Source: an uncultured Candidatus Altimarinota bacterium
Lineage (GTDB): Bacteria; Patescibacteriota; Gracilibacteria; BD1-5; UBA6164
NCBI GenBank assembly: GCA_938015455.1
Contig: CALLPL010000008.1
Coordinates: forward strand, 1 to 33,599
Direction: 5' to 3'
Length of the DNA: 33,599 bases
Below are positions 1 to 9,735 of this stretch, piece after piece. The position numbers and the translations under genes are program-made. The notes under the pieces are model-generated. The model worked only from the letters and a program-made list of their open reading frames with translations. It was not told the origin of the DNA and searched no databases. How positions within the stretch are numbered: position 1 is the stretch's first letter; the number at the start of each line of letters is the position of its first letter.

Positions 1-295
1 TATCTAGCAGGAGTGTTACGATGATCATAGCTGAGAGTATTCCAAATGCTCGGCGAAGAAGGCACAGTTGCCTGAGTATTTTATACTTTGGGAAGAGATC
101 AGCAAGAGGACGAATCAGCATCACAAATACTACAGCATACCACGATATGATATAGAGCCAAGTATAGAGAGTATAGCCAACAAAATTTACGAGGAGTAAG
201 TCAAAGTATTGTAAGCTTATCCAAATGATTGGAATCAAAACTATGCTCCCAAGTGAGAGAATTTTTCCAAATTGTATAAGTTTTTTTGCGTTCAT
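1..295 (-). CDS. Ferric-reductase-like transmembrane protein, N-terminal part
   Basis: The visible 98 residues begin MNAKKLIQFG and contain about three hydrophobic segments (near residues 12-30, 36-60 and 82-97). A basic loop with LRQLCLLRRAFGI leads into the third segment. That RR-x-x-G-I/L arrangement before a helix is typical of the YedZ/MsrQ and ferric-reductase-like heme-binding membrane domain (PF01794), which passes electrons across the membrane. The rest of the gene, including most heme-ligand histidines, lies outside the window. The ATG lies 4 bases after the apbE stop, so it is co-transcribed with apbE and the flavin-motif lipoprotein; this strongly supports an electron-transfer role. 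The exact family (MsrQ, FRE or a shorter relative) cannot be settled from this part. Confidence 0.7.
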   Translation of the reverse strand, partial: MNAKKLIQFGKILSLGSIVLIPIIWISLQYFDLLLVNFVGYTLYTWLYIISWYAVVFVMLIRPLADLFPKYKILRQLCLLRRAFGILSAMIIVTLLLD

Positions 296-299
296 ATTC

Positions 300-1136
300 T
301 TATATGTTAAGTGTTACTTCAAAACCCTTTGATTGAAATATTTTTCATTCTTTTGAGATAATAAGAGCCTCTAGCCCATCGGTTTTTTCTAGGATTTCTA
401 AGGACTTTCTGAGGGGGGTAACAAAAAGTGCTGTTGCAAATATATCTGCCATAACTCCAAGCCTATGGCTTACATAGACTGTAAGCTTATCGTTTTGTGA
501 GGTTTGCTGCTTTGCGTTCATGAGGTGATGCCCCTTTCAGAACTTTCTCTTATTTCCAGCTGATGAGGCAAGAGCCATATCTCTCAGGGTCATTTCTCAA
601 ATAGTTTTTTCTATATCTAGTGGATCCTCAAGTAATACCTTTTGTTCTCACTTCACTCTTATATCACCTCCAAAATTCACAGTAAACTCTGCATGAGACT
701 TAGACAAGATACGACTTACTAGATCAAGCATATACCCTTTTCCAAAGGAACCAAATTCTATTTGAATCCCCTTCTTGAGGTGGAGGGTGTCTGCTTCTAA
801 CAAGATATTTTGATAGCCAATATTCTCTGTAAGTTCTATATCTGATATACCATAGCCAGCATTTTCCAAAAGGGGAAGAAGGGTGATGTCAAAAGCTCCC
901 TCTGTAAGACCCGATACTCTGAGACACAAACGAATGAGAGATGATATTTCAGGGTCAAGAAGAATTGTTTTATTTGTATTTATTTCTGCAAGTTTATTTC
1001 CTTTTATGAACCTTGAATATTTATTTTCAAAATCTTGGACCATAGAAAATGACTCAGTGATTCCTGAGTCATTTAGGGAGCATGTACCTAGAGTGATCTC
1101 AAGCAATGATCCAAAGGCTGGAAGTGAATACTTCAT
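300..1136 (-). CDS. apbE: FAD:protein FMN transferase ApbE
   Basis: 278 residues, a little short for the family because no signal peptide or lipobox is seen. ApbE moves FMN from FAD onto a Thr/Ser of a target protein using Mg2+. Family landmarks in order: FGSLLEITL near the start, the 'SRF...SEIN'-like block (SRFIKGNKLAEIN), FDITLLPLL, a GSFGKGYMLDL block, NFGGDIRVK, the SSAGNKRKFGKGHHLMNAK block (normally TSG-Y-R...HIidP), then an ATALFV and GLEALI end. Four UGA codons in the C-terminal third read as glycine and complete the domain; with the standard code it would stop at 648. ATG 1136 follows the upstream gene's UAA by 9 bases. Its likely substrate is the lipoprotein directly upstream. Confidence 0.93.
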
Positions 1137-1145
1137 ATCCGTATT

Positions 1146-1697
1146 TTATAGAGTCTCTTTGAGAGCCCCTTGGAATGCAGGAGTTGTAAGAGAACTTCCA
1201 GATACTACATACTCTGATGCCTCTTCTACGGTCATTCATACAACTGCTTGTATTCATGTATTAAAATCTGGCATACCAGGATAATTTTTAGATGTTACGG
1301 AAATCTCTGAAATTTTATCATCGCTATCAAGACTATACTCAATATTCATCATTACCTCCATCTTTGGGTTATTGTAGGTTGTTTCAAGTTCTACAACTTT
1401 TGATGGAAACGTTGATCCTACTTGCTCTTCCTCTTTAAGATCATCTGATCATGTTGGAGTTACATTCTCATCTTTATCATCACTCTCCGAGAGAGGGACA
1501 GAATTTACTTCTTCAATAAGAGTATCCACTATCTCCTGCGTGTCCGGAGCAACTTCAGGAAGTGCCTCGACTGTTTCGTCTATCTCTGTTACAACTTCTT
1601 GAACTGGAGTTATAGGATTTAAAGTCCCTACTACTGGAGCTTCACTACTACAAGACGTAAGAAATATAAGTAGTACCAAACTATAAAATGCTTTCAT
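1146..1697 (-). CDS. Lipoprotein with FMN-attachment-like C-terminal motif
   Basis: 183 residues. The N-terminus has a signal sequence with lipobox LTSC (Cys16), so it should be a lipid-anchored surface protein. Residues about 20-90 are an acidic, Pro/Thr/Glu-rich linker. The C-terminal part (about 100-183) looks like a small FMN-binding domain and ends VSGSSLTTPAFQGAL. This matches the (S/T)GA(S/T)-x-T flavinylation motif of NqrC/RnfG-type FMN-binding domains; the acceptor position would be Ser169, with Ser in place of the usual Ala at 168. Three UGA glycines occur after residue 83. It is the first gene of an operon with apbE and the ferric-reductase-like protein, so it is probably the periplasm-facing flavin carrier modified by ApbE. 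Confidence 0.8.
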
Positions 1698-1759
1698 AAA
1701 AAATTAATTAAAACTAATATACTCTATAGTATATATACATCTTAAGAAAAACGTAAGAA

Positions 1760-2665
1760 TTATTCAGCAAAAATTATTTTCTCAAAGTCACTCCTGAGAG
1801 AGATGATTTCCATATTCTCTATTTTTGATGCCCTTTCTATGTTTTCTGGAATAGAATCTGTTACATAGAGTACATCTAGAGCCTCTGCCAGTTTGATGTG
1901 AGAATCCCCTGGGAATATCCCATGTGTTGCATATCCACTTACAGATTTTGCACCTAGCTCTCTGAGGTACTCAGCTGCTTTAATGAGAGTTCCTCATGAC
2001 TGAATGAGATCATCTACCAGTAAGAGCTCTTTCCCATTTGGGTCTCACTCCATAATGCTCATAATTCTTTTATCTCCTTCTCTTTTTTTAGATAGTATAA
2101 CAATCTCATGGTCTGGAAAATTATTTCCAAAGCGTTTATATGCCCCTTCATCAGGAAATACTATTACTTTATCTTTTGATATATCTTCGAGGTGGTTAAG
2201 AGCTGTATGTGTTTCTAGATTCACCGTGAAGCTATCAAAGAGAAATCTCTCAACGAGCGCATGAATATCAAAGGTGTGAATACTGGTCTTTCCGTCTCTT
2301 CCTGAAGGAAGATGACTCATGATATCAGCAAAATACTTCGCTGTTGCAATTTCTCACTTCTCAGAAATTCTCTCCATCGTCCCAACCGGAAAATATGGCA
2401 TTACTACACGAAGTTTTCAAACGTAATAATCGAGAAGCCCCCGCATCATTGAGTAATTTATAAACAGATCCTCGGGTTTTGAAAAGTCTCAAATATAGGT
2501 CACATCATGATGCTCTATCGAGTCTTTGATATCATCAATAAAGAGATTTGGCCACTGATCTGGAAATTCTTCAAAGCGAAGCTGAGGAAAATTCATCCCT
2601 CGCTCTGTTGCAATTTGCTCTCAAATCTTCGAAAAATTCGGATGACAAATAAGTGTTTTTTTCAT
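1760..2665 (-). CDS. prs: Ribose-phosphate pyrophosphokinase, plant-type class II
   Basis: 301 residues; makes PRPP from ribose 5-phosphate and a nucleoside triphosphate. Conserved blocks in order: FPDQWPNLFI, YFPVGTMERI (instead of the classical YFPYARQDR), GEIATAKYFADI, FDIHALVERF, FPDEGAYKRF, KKREGDKRI and the PRPP-binding loop LLVDDLIQSGGTL, then THGIFP and VTDSIPENI. From memory these blocks resemble Arabidopsis PRS3/PRS4 (class II, phosphate-independent) more than the standard bacterial enzyme. UGA glycines occur in both halves. It starts 18 bases after the MazG-APRT stop and would supply PRPP to that enzyme. The class II assignment rests on motif recognition and needs an alignment. Confidence 0.9.
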
Positions 2666-2683
2666 AATTATATAATTATTAAA

Positions 2684-3697
2684 CTAATCATTATATGATA
2701 CTACAGCTGAATGTGAGTACTTATGTAATTCTTTTCTCTCTTTTTTCCCAAGTAAAAATTCTTCATCCAGTCATATTACAAATGCTGCATGAAAAACTTC
2801 TCCTCCAAGTTTTTCTATCAGATTAATTGCAGCCATAGCTGTCCCTCATGTTGCAAGCAGGTCATCAACTATAGCTACCTTTTCTCCAGGAAGTATATTT
2901 GGATTTCCATCTTTATCGTATTTCTGTATTTCTATCGTGTTTGATCAATATTCCAGATCATAAGATATACTTTCTGTCTCCCCTGGAAGTTTTCAAGGCT
3001 TACGAGCCATAATAAAAGGAATTCCTAATATTTTTAACATAAGAGGAGCAAATATAAACCCTCTCGCATCAAGAGCAACAATTTTATCTGCTCCTCTACA
3101 TCTCTCTGCCATTTCATGACAGATATATTTTAACGCATCAGGGTTTGCTAAGAGTGGCGAGATATCCTTGAAGTTCACCCCTTCTATTGGAAAGTTTGGA
3201 TATTCTGCTATGTAGTCTCTTGGGTTTATATTAGGTTTATAAAGTCACTCTCTCTCCATAAGTTTAGTTAAGTTAGTTTCTATTACTTCTCATATATTTT
3301 TACTAGGATCAGTATAGTTTAAAAGCGTAGAGATAAAACTTTTTGTCAGAGATTCAACCTCTGGGAGACTTCACTGCTTTCGAGAGTATCGTCCTCTCAG
3401 GGCCTGAACCTGCTCATTCCATTCTCATAAAAGAGGGAAAAGATCTTGTTTTTCTCCAACTTCTGACGCTAAAAGCTCATCAACATTGCATCAGAGCTCC
3501 CTAGAAAGTGATACTACATTTACAAGCACATCACCTGCCTCTTCATATATGTTTTCTGTGTCAGATTCTTGTATTCACGCTGAAAGCTCAACAACTTCTT
3601 GTGTTACTTTATTTAGGATGTCATCTGTGGTAATATGCTCCTGCCTCTCTCGTAATTTATATACATCTCAATTCACTTTTCATGATACTTCTTTCAT
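2684..3697 (-). CDS. MazG-like pyrophosphohydrolase fused to adenine phosphoribosyltransferase
   Basis: 337 residues in one uninterrupted code-25 frame (1014 bases). Residues 1 to about 125 are MazG-like: EVVEL about 14 residues before EEAGDVLVNVV gives the ExxE...ExxD metal-binding pattern of all-alpha NTP pyrophosphohydrolases. From about residue 150 the protein is adenine phosphoribosyltransferase, with FPIEGVNFKDISPLLA, VALDARGFIFAPLM and the PRPP loop AIVDDLLATGGTA, where one loop glycine is a UGA. An APRT-only start at MEREGLYK (3258) would be possible, but the frame is open without UAA/UAG all the way up to ATG 3697 and the upstream part is a recognisable domain. The APRT half makes AMP from adenine and PRPP; the MazG half may clean up non-canonical nucleotides. 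The downstream gene is prs. Confidence 0.85.
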
Positions 3698-3714
3698 AAT
3701 ATTATAATTAAAAA

Positions 3715-3936
3715 TTAAACTCTCGCTAGGACCTTTTTGTTTGTATTTTTCTGCAGCAGTGGGGCAATAAGCTGAAAAATAACTTGGGATTTTGTCTTAT
3801 GGGTAAGCGCCAAAAGCTCTCTTGTGATAAGCATCTGAGTCTTTTCAGAAATGAGTCCGATAAGTAATGCTATTCTCTCATGAGAAGACAGTCTCTTCCC
3901 CTGCAAAGTCTTCACGAGCATTTCAGCTGAGTTCAT
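3715..3936 (-). CDS. Small hypothetical protein (73 aa)
   Basis: No family recognised. The product is basic and mostly helical-looking, with heptad-like Leu/Ile spacing (ERIALLIGLISEKTQ, LLALTHKTKSQVI). It contains only two glycines, both GGN codons, and no UGA. It starts just downstream of the divergent regulatory region and ends 17 bases before the MazG-APRT start, so it is probably the first gene of the purine-salvage operon. Its position and start codon support it as a real gene, but function is unknown. Confidence 0.6.
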   Translation of the reverse strand: MNSAEMLVKTLQGKRLSSHERIALLIGLISEKTQMLITRELLALTHKTKSQVIFQLIAPLLQKNTNKKVLARV

Positions 3937-4014
3937 GATTTTATTGGTTAAAAAAAATAAAGCCCCTGCAGTATAAAGGACTTTAAGATAAATGTTTCTA
4001 CTAATAACATATAT

Positions 4015-4098
4015 GTAACAAATAAATATATTTTTTATTGAAAAATATTTATTTTAAAGTATTTTTAGTATATAATAAATATATAACTTATTTGTTAC
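4015..4098. promoter_or_regulatory. Long inverted repeat between divergent genes, possible operator
   Basis: GTAACAAATAA at 4015-4025 is exactly complementary to TTATTTGTTAC at 4088-4098, and the match continues imperfectly inward. The two arms sit in the 165-base divergent region between the 73-aa gene and the TrmB-like regulator; the right arm ends 3 bases before the regulator's ATG. Such half-sites flanking a promoter region suggest self-regulation by the adjacent TrmB-like protein, which is inference. Confidence 0.45.
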
Positions 4099-4101
4099 GG
4101 T

Positions 4102-4836
4102 ATGAAAAAATATAGCTCTTTATTAGTATCTCTTGGGATACCTGAAAGATCAGCAGAAGTATATTTTTGCCTATTAGAGCAAGGAGATCAGAGTATTGCA
4201 GAATTGTGTTTGAGCACGGATTCTCACCGTATGGAGATTTATCGGCAGCTCCCCCTCCTCATAGAAAGCTGACTCGTACTTGAAAGACTCAAATGAAAGA
4301 GAAAATTCTACTCTGCTGCGAGTCCTCAAGTAATTCGTGATCTCTATAATGAAAAACAAGAAGATAATGAATCTCATATAGAAAAACTCATGGAGCAGTA
4401 TTCGTACCGAGATAAGAAGCCTCGTGTTATATACCAAGAATGAAAAAAATGAATTTCATATGTCTTTGCGGATATAGTTAACTCTCTCTCAAAGTGAGAT
4501 GTATTTTATAGAATCAGTTCTGAAAGAGATACCTCCATCGCAAATTCTTATCTCCCAAAGGATTACCGAAAAAAACGTGACAAGAAGCAACTAGAGAGAT
4601 ATGTGATTACTTCAGAATCTGGAGCGAAAAAAAAAGCTCCCCGTTTAGAACGGGAGCTCATTACTATACCTAAGGACTTAGATGAATTTGAAGACAATAT
4701 TTCTCTCACACTCTATGGAAATAAGATTGCCTATATAGATTTCACTACCAACACCAGTATAATAATAGAGCAAAAAGAATTGGCAGATTTTCACAAAAAA
4801 ATGTTTCGAATTATGTATATGAGTCTAAGAAAATAG
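4102..4836 (+). CDS. TrmB-like transcriptional regulator
   Basis: 244 residues. The N-terminal 70 residues form a winged helix-turn-helix of the TrmB type: SLGIPERSAEVYFCLLEQG, then SIAELC and HRMEIYRQLPLLIESGLVL, then a basic wing GKRKFYSAASP. A short helical linker (residues about 80-105) leads to a C-terminal domain of about 130 residues resembling the TrmB/DUF-type effector region, ending in FHKKMFRIMYMSLRK. Five UGA codons read as glycine in the first 135 residues. Its stop abuts the stop of the convergent thrC with no spacer. The effector is unknown; TrmB relatives often sense sugars, but that cannot be read here. Confidence 0.75.
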
Positions 4837-6249
4837 TTAGCTATTATTCCTCATGAATGTACATAAATCCTCTCTTTGAGTTCAAAGTAGCATAAACGTA
4901 TCATCTCATCCTCGCTGCTCTAGCCCCTCAAATCTCTGTGGCCTTATAGGAGTCTTTCATAAGGCTTCTTCTATCGTATCTTCAAATTTCACAGAGAGAG
5001 CCGTTTCAAGACATATAGTTTTTATATTTTTATCTCTGAGGTCTGTTGCTACCTTAACACTATCTGCAGTGTGTGGGTCGATAATCCCAGCTTCCTTTTG
5101 TTCCACATAGTGTATCATATCGAGTCTATCACTATGAGTACTTGACCCACTTATAAATCCTAAACCTTGAAGATCCTGAGGAGAAACTCAGTAATCAGTA
5201 AGATCAACCGTTCATGAACTTTCAAATTCTTCCATATATTTTGCAAGTTTTTCACCATCTCTTCCTAGTAGATCATAAGCAAGTCTCTCATAGTTAGAAG
5301 CTTTTGAGATATCCATAGAGGGACTTGAGGTAATATCTGCTGGGGTAGCTGTATATTTTCAGGTTTTAAAGAGTGTTTCTAAAACATTATTTTCATTCGT
5401 TGCTATGATCAGTCTTCTTATCGGGAGTCACATCTGTTTTGCAATATATCCTGAAAGTACGTTTCAAAAATTTCCACTTGGAACACAAAAATCTACCTGT
5501 TCCCCTATCTCGTCTACTACCTGAAGATACCCTGAAAAATAATATGGTACCTGTGAAGATATTCTCCCCCAGTTAATCGAATTTACGGCTCAGAGTTTTG
5601 CAAATTCAGCAGAATTTTTTATATCTTTTACCATATCCTGACAATCATCGAAACGGCCTTCTATACTAATATTAAATATATTATCCCCACTAAGACTTCA
5701 CATCTGGGCTCTCTGAAATGCACTCATTCCAATCTGAGGAGAGAGCATAAAGAGAACAATATTCTCAAGCCCCTTCATAGCAGCTTCTGCAGCTGAGCCG
5801 GTATCTCCACTTGTTGCTCACAGGATAGTAAGAGATTCTCCCCTTTTTTGCAGTTCGTGATTCATCTCTTGCCCAAGCTGCTGCATGGCCATGTCTTTAA
5901 ATGCAGCTGTAGGTCAAAGTGAGAGATTTTGAATATAGAGATTTTTTTCTATCTCTCGAACGGGAGTAATGTTCCCATCTATTCATTCAGGGAACTTTTC
6001 CTGAGTATACGCTTTATTTATAAGTTCTCTAAGAACACCATCAGGGATATCTCCTCCAATAATTTTCTTCTTTATTTGAAATGCTATCTCTTGGTAGGTG
6101 GTTCCTTGCAGGGATTGTAATTCATCCAGACTCACCTGAGGATACTCGAGAGGAACATAAAGCCCCCTATCAGGAGCAAGTCCTGCAAGGAGCGTGTCAG
6201 TATATGAGAGAGTTTTCTTATCTGGATCTCTGGTACTTATAAATTTCAT
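4837..6249 (-). CDS. thrC: Threonine synthase
   Basis: 470 residues, typical for the long-type enzyme, which converts O-phosphohomoserine to threonine using PLP. It opens with FISTRD and LAGLAPDRGLYVP. The PLP-lysine motif is SLGPTAAFKDMAMQ (Lys118), followed by LSATSGDTGSAAEAAM and SGNFGNVLSGYIAKQMGLP, the phosphate-binding loop. Several of these glycines are UGA. The longer open frame to 6342 is discarded because homology begins at MKFISTRD (6249). It begins 10 bases after the shikimate-kinase-like gene, suggesting co-transcription and a linked function. Confidence 0.95.
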
Positions 6250-6259
6250 AATTTTTTGA

Positions 6260-6913
6260 TTACTCAGGTAAATAAGAAGCGATGAGCTCAAGTGTTTCTT
6301 CTGCTGAGAGATCTTTGAGCTCAGAACTAGCGATAGTAACATGAGAGAATTCTTTGTATTGCCTGAGCCTATCTTTCAGAAGTTCTGGATAACATCTTTT
6401 AAGACTTTCTTCTTGAGATTCTCCTGCTTTTTGTACAAGCATCCCATTCCAAGAGACAGGCTTTGGTTCCTGTATATATTTCTCTAACATCTCAGGAATA
6501 GCATCTAAACCAACATCAATATTTACTATGAGACATTCATTTTTTAGCCAGTTTTTTGCTTTATCACTGAGATATATAACACTCCCTGTCGTATCAAAAA
6601 CAAGGTTTTTTCACTCAGTATCAAGTCACTCCAAATGAGTGCAAGCCTCCTCTTTTTCTAAATAGAGCTTCTCTCTTTGAGTAAATCATTCGTCACTTGG
6701 CTCTCAAAGCCAGGAAGCTATTTCTTCCATTGTTTCAAAACCAAACTTTTTCTGGATTTCTCTATCAACTTCATACCAAAAAAATCCTGCATCATTCTGC
6801 AAGATTCTTGACCTGTAGCTCTTTCCGCAGTTCGACATTCAGACAAAGGCAAGACGAAAGTCTCCACTCTCAACGTGCTGCATCATCTCGTTTTGACTTA
6901 AGAGATCTTGCAT
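6260..6913 (-). CDS. Shikimate-kinase-like P-loop kinase
   Basis: 217 residues. The P-loop is FVGMSNCGKSYRS (residues about 19-31; Gly20 is UGA). It is followed by a shikimate-kinase-like VDREIQKKFG block, the FTQREKLYLEKEEA region, and LVFDTTGSVIYLSD where true shikimate kinases have the GGG loop. The C-terminal 90 residues are unlike shikimate kinase. The gene lies directly upstream of thrC, the same order as the SK-like and threonine-synthase-like domains of vertebrate THNSL1. The role may be linked to homoserine/threonine metabolism; a role in aromatic biosynthesis is not excluded, but the degenerate GGG loop argues against it. Confidence 0.7.
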
Positions 6914-7058
6914 AATAGCTTATATAAAAAATAATATTATTTTATATTAAGAAAACTCTCAAGATTTGCAATTCACAAAAGACTTTCTTCTTACTTTTTG
7001 ACTTTTATTGTTTTATATGAGAAAATACTTTTATATATTTAATATTTTATTTTCTTTT

Positions 7059-9362
7059 ATGAAAAAATCTGTAGTAGGAATAGTTGTTCTTTTATGTGTT
7101 TGAGGATGAGCTTTCTGAGCTTATACTTACTTACCTTCTCTATTAAGTGACAAATACTCTGATAGTTATTCACTTGAAGAAGTGAATGAAAAAATCTTCT
7201 CTCATCAAATAAAAGGTATCAAGGAAATTGAAAAGAATCTTGAAAAGGAACTCTCGAAAGTTAATAAATATAAACGTGTTTCATGAGATATGGATATAGA
7301 TATCCAATGAACCTCTTCACTTGGATGATGAAACTGAGGCCTAAAAATAGGAAATTTTGATCTACAACTTGATAAGAGAAATCTTGATTTCCAATTATCA
7401 GATAGCTCTGCTTCTATGGATTTTTCTCTATTCTGAGATGAAAGTAGTAAATATACTCTATCTATTGATGCACTTCACTGAATCACAAATGGTTCATGAA
7501 GTTACCTACAGGCAAAAAACATAGAGCAAGAAAGCAATGATGGAGCTATGCTCACATCGCTTCCAGAAGAACTTATAATGACGCTCAACAAACTCTCAGA
7601 GGGAGATACGTATATTAATCTCTCTGAAAATGTTGTATATGACATGCTCTCATCACAGCTCGAATCACAATCTGACTCCTCAGAGCAAATACAACAACTT
7701 GTAAAAGACTTCCTCAACAAAGAAGCTCTAGTTGAAGCATACAAACAGGAAGGAACGAAATATTTCTTAGCTCCATCTAGAGTATTCTGTGCGATAAAGA
7801 AATGAAAGAGCCCTGCTGAAGAGCAGCAGAAAACTGGTTTTGGATTGAGACAAGCAGAAAATAGCCTACAAGGAACTATCGCTAATATGGTAATAAGTAG
7901 TAAGGCTATAAGTTATGAGGAATTCAAAAATAAAATTACAGACTGTAGTGAAGAAGAATACCAAAGTTTCGTACAAGAAATCATGGATAATACAGAGTTC
8001 CCTATTCAAGAACTTTATATAGAACTCTCTGCTACAAAAGCCCATATTGTTGCAAAAGCAGGAAATGATACTGTGAACTTTATGTATGAAAATACATCAG
8101 AACTTACAAGCACCATTCAATCAAAACTCCAGGTAGAATTTAGAAACGAAAAGTTTAGTGGAAGCGGAATACTCTTAGAATATCAAGATGAGGCTCTAAA
8201 TGGATACATTGATATTGATGTTCCTGAAGTCTGAATAGATACAAATATTACACTCTCTGGAAACAATGAAACAATCATACTATGAGGTGGATATAGTATT
8301 AGTATTTCTGAACCAGCAAGTAATCGTAGTCTTCAGATGCTTCAAGGAGTAAGTCTGGTCTGAACACTTTCATGAACACTAAGTGAAAACAATGGAAGTA
8401 TCGATATCAAAAATATTATTACAGGAAGTGAAAAAAATACGTTCTCCTGAGAGCTAGATATCTCTAACTCCTACAACTCTCAGGATACTGTTCACCAAGG
8501 TGAAATGATTATAAACGGTAAGATGCAGCTGAGTGAAGGAGCTACTCCAATGAGCTGAGAAAGTCGTCTAAACTGGAGTGTAGAAGATACTGAAAATATG
8601 CAAAAGTGAGATTATGAATTCTCTTTTGATATTCCAAATATTGCCTCTGCAACGTACGATATCAAATATAATCTTAATTATTCAGATCAAATAGACGCTA
8701 CATTTACGTCTCCTGAAAAAATCGTCCCACAAAAAAATCTCAATTCCCTCATGCGTATTAATAAAATAAAGCTTGGTGCAAAAAATAAAAACAGCTGACT
8801 ATCACTTGGAGGTACTTTAGGGAATACAACACCTTCCTCAAGAGATCTCACGCTCCCATGAAGGACACTTAACCCAGATAGTAGTAAAAACTTCATTGAA
8901 AAATATAATCTTGATGAAAGAAATTTAAAGGCTGTTACAAATCTCAGGACACTTGCTAGCATAATTGAAATATGAATCACCACATGAGATTACACCCTAC
9001 AAGATATAATTGGGACTCAAATATCTAAAGTATCGCATAAAGATTGATATGTAACTGTATGATACCCAAATTATGACAAACTCAAACAGCGCAAAGAAAA
9101 TTTCCTCATTCACAATAATAGTGAACTATTTATATGATATTTTAAAGATGGAGATACGGAATACTACCAAATCTTTAGCTACAGAGAAAATGAAAAGTGA
9201 GAAAAAGTAGCCTATATTAAATGAAACTATATACCAACTGACAACTCATATCCAAGCTCTCTATTTTGGAATAGTATACAAAAGAAAAGCATAGTAACAG
9301 ATTCCCGAATACAAAGCTTCTCAAGCAAAGAAATACAAGCAGTAGATATAAATAATCTCTAA
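7059..9362 (+). CDS. Large exported hypothetical protein with N-terminal membrane anchor
   Basis: 767 residues, no family recognised. The N-terminus (MKKSVVGIVVLLCVGGGAFG) is a signal peptide or membrane anchor. Residues about 40-240 are helix-rich and acidic, followed by long beta-prone stretches rich in Ser/Asn/Thr with repeated shapes such as LSGTLSENNGSIDIKN and GELDISNSYNSQD, suggesting extracellular beta structure. A final module (about 590-767) has alternating Tyr/Gly motifs, for example VSHKDGYVTVGYPNYDK. More than twenty UGA glycines are scattered along it, which is why standard-code translation leaves only fragments. It is transcribed divergently from the kinase-thrC pair. Probably a surface or secreted protein. 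Confidence 0.75.
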
Positions 9363-9405
9363 GGCCTAAAATAGTTCTATTTCCTATAAAGAGTCATTTG
9401 TTTAA

Positions 9406-9433
9406 TTGATCTTTCTAAATATATATATATAAT
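9406..9433 (+). promoter_or_regulatory. Putative sigma-70 promoter for the 80-aa membrane protein
   Basis: TTGATC (9406-9411), a 16-base spacer and TATAAT (9428-9433) precede the gene at 9469. A purine-rich ribosome-binding site GAAGGAA (9457-9463) stands 5 bases before the ATG, stronger than at most genes here. Together with the terminator after the gene this makes a self-contained unit. Confidence 0.5.
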
Positions 9434-9468
9434 ATGTAGGCGTTCGTAAGAAAATAGAAGGAAACACT

Positions 9469-9711
9469 ATGGGTCTCTCTTCAGATTCAGCACGAAAAGC
9501 AATATCTATTGGATTCATGGGGCTTGCCTGCACCTTGTTCGGTATCCAATGCTGGTTATTGATAAAGTTTGGGACAGAGCCACCTGGAGTTCCTCCAGGA
9601 AGCAAAGAGACTTTTCTTTTAGCGATCTTATATGCTGTTATACATGTCTATACGCTAATCGTTTGCGCTCTTTGCGTATGTATAATGCTCCTTGTATGGC
9701 CAAAAAAATAA
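9469..9711 (+). CDS. Small two-TM membrane protein (80 aa)
   Basis: No family recognised. Two hydrophobic helices (about residues 13-33 and 48-76) are joined by a Pro/Gly loop (GTEPPGVPPGSKE); the C-terminus is WPKK. All eight glycines are ordinary GGN codons and there is no UGA, whereas neighbouring genes use UGA often. It is the only gene in this part readable in full with the standard code. It has its own likely promoter, a good Shine-Dalgarno site and a strong hairpin terminator. It could be a toxin-like or regulatory mini-protein, or a recent arrival; none of these is shown. Confidence 0.65.
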   Translation: MGLSSDSARKAISIGFMGLACTLFGIQCWLLIKFGTEPPGVPPGSKETFLLAILYAVIHVYTLIVCALCVCIMLLVWPKK

Positions 9712-9735
9712 GCTAGAAATAGCTAACGGTTCTAT

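Noticed and set aside
6914-7058. AT-rich near-palindrome in the divergent region before the 767-aa gene
   Set aside because: Composition alone explains it; no convincing operator or promoter could be separated from the AT background.
9711-9724. Hairpin sharing GCTAGAAATAGC with the Cas9 guide-RNA scaffold
   Set aside because: A short stem with a GAAA loop at a stop codon and a terminator nearby; no cas genes, repeats or anti-repeat in the window.
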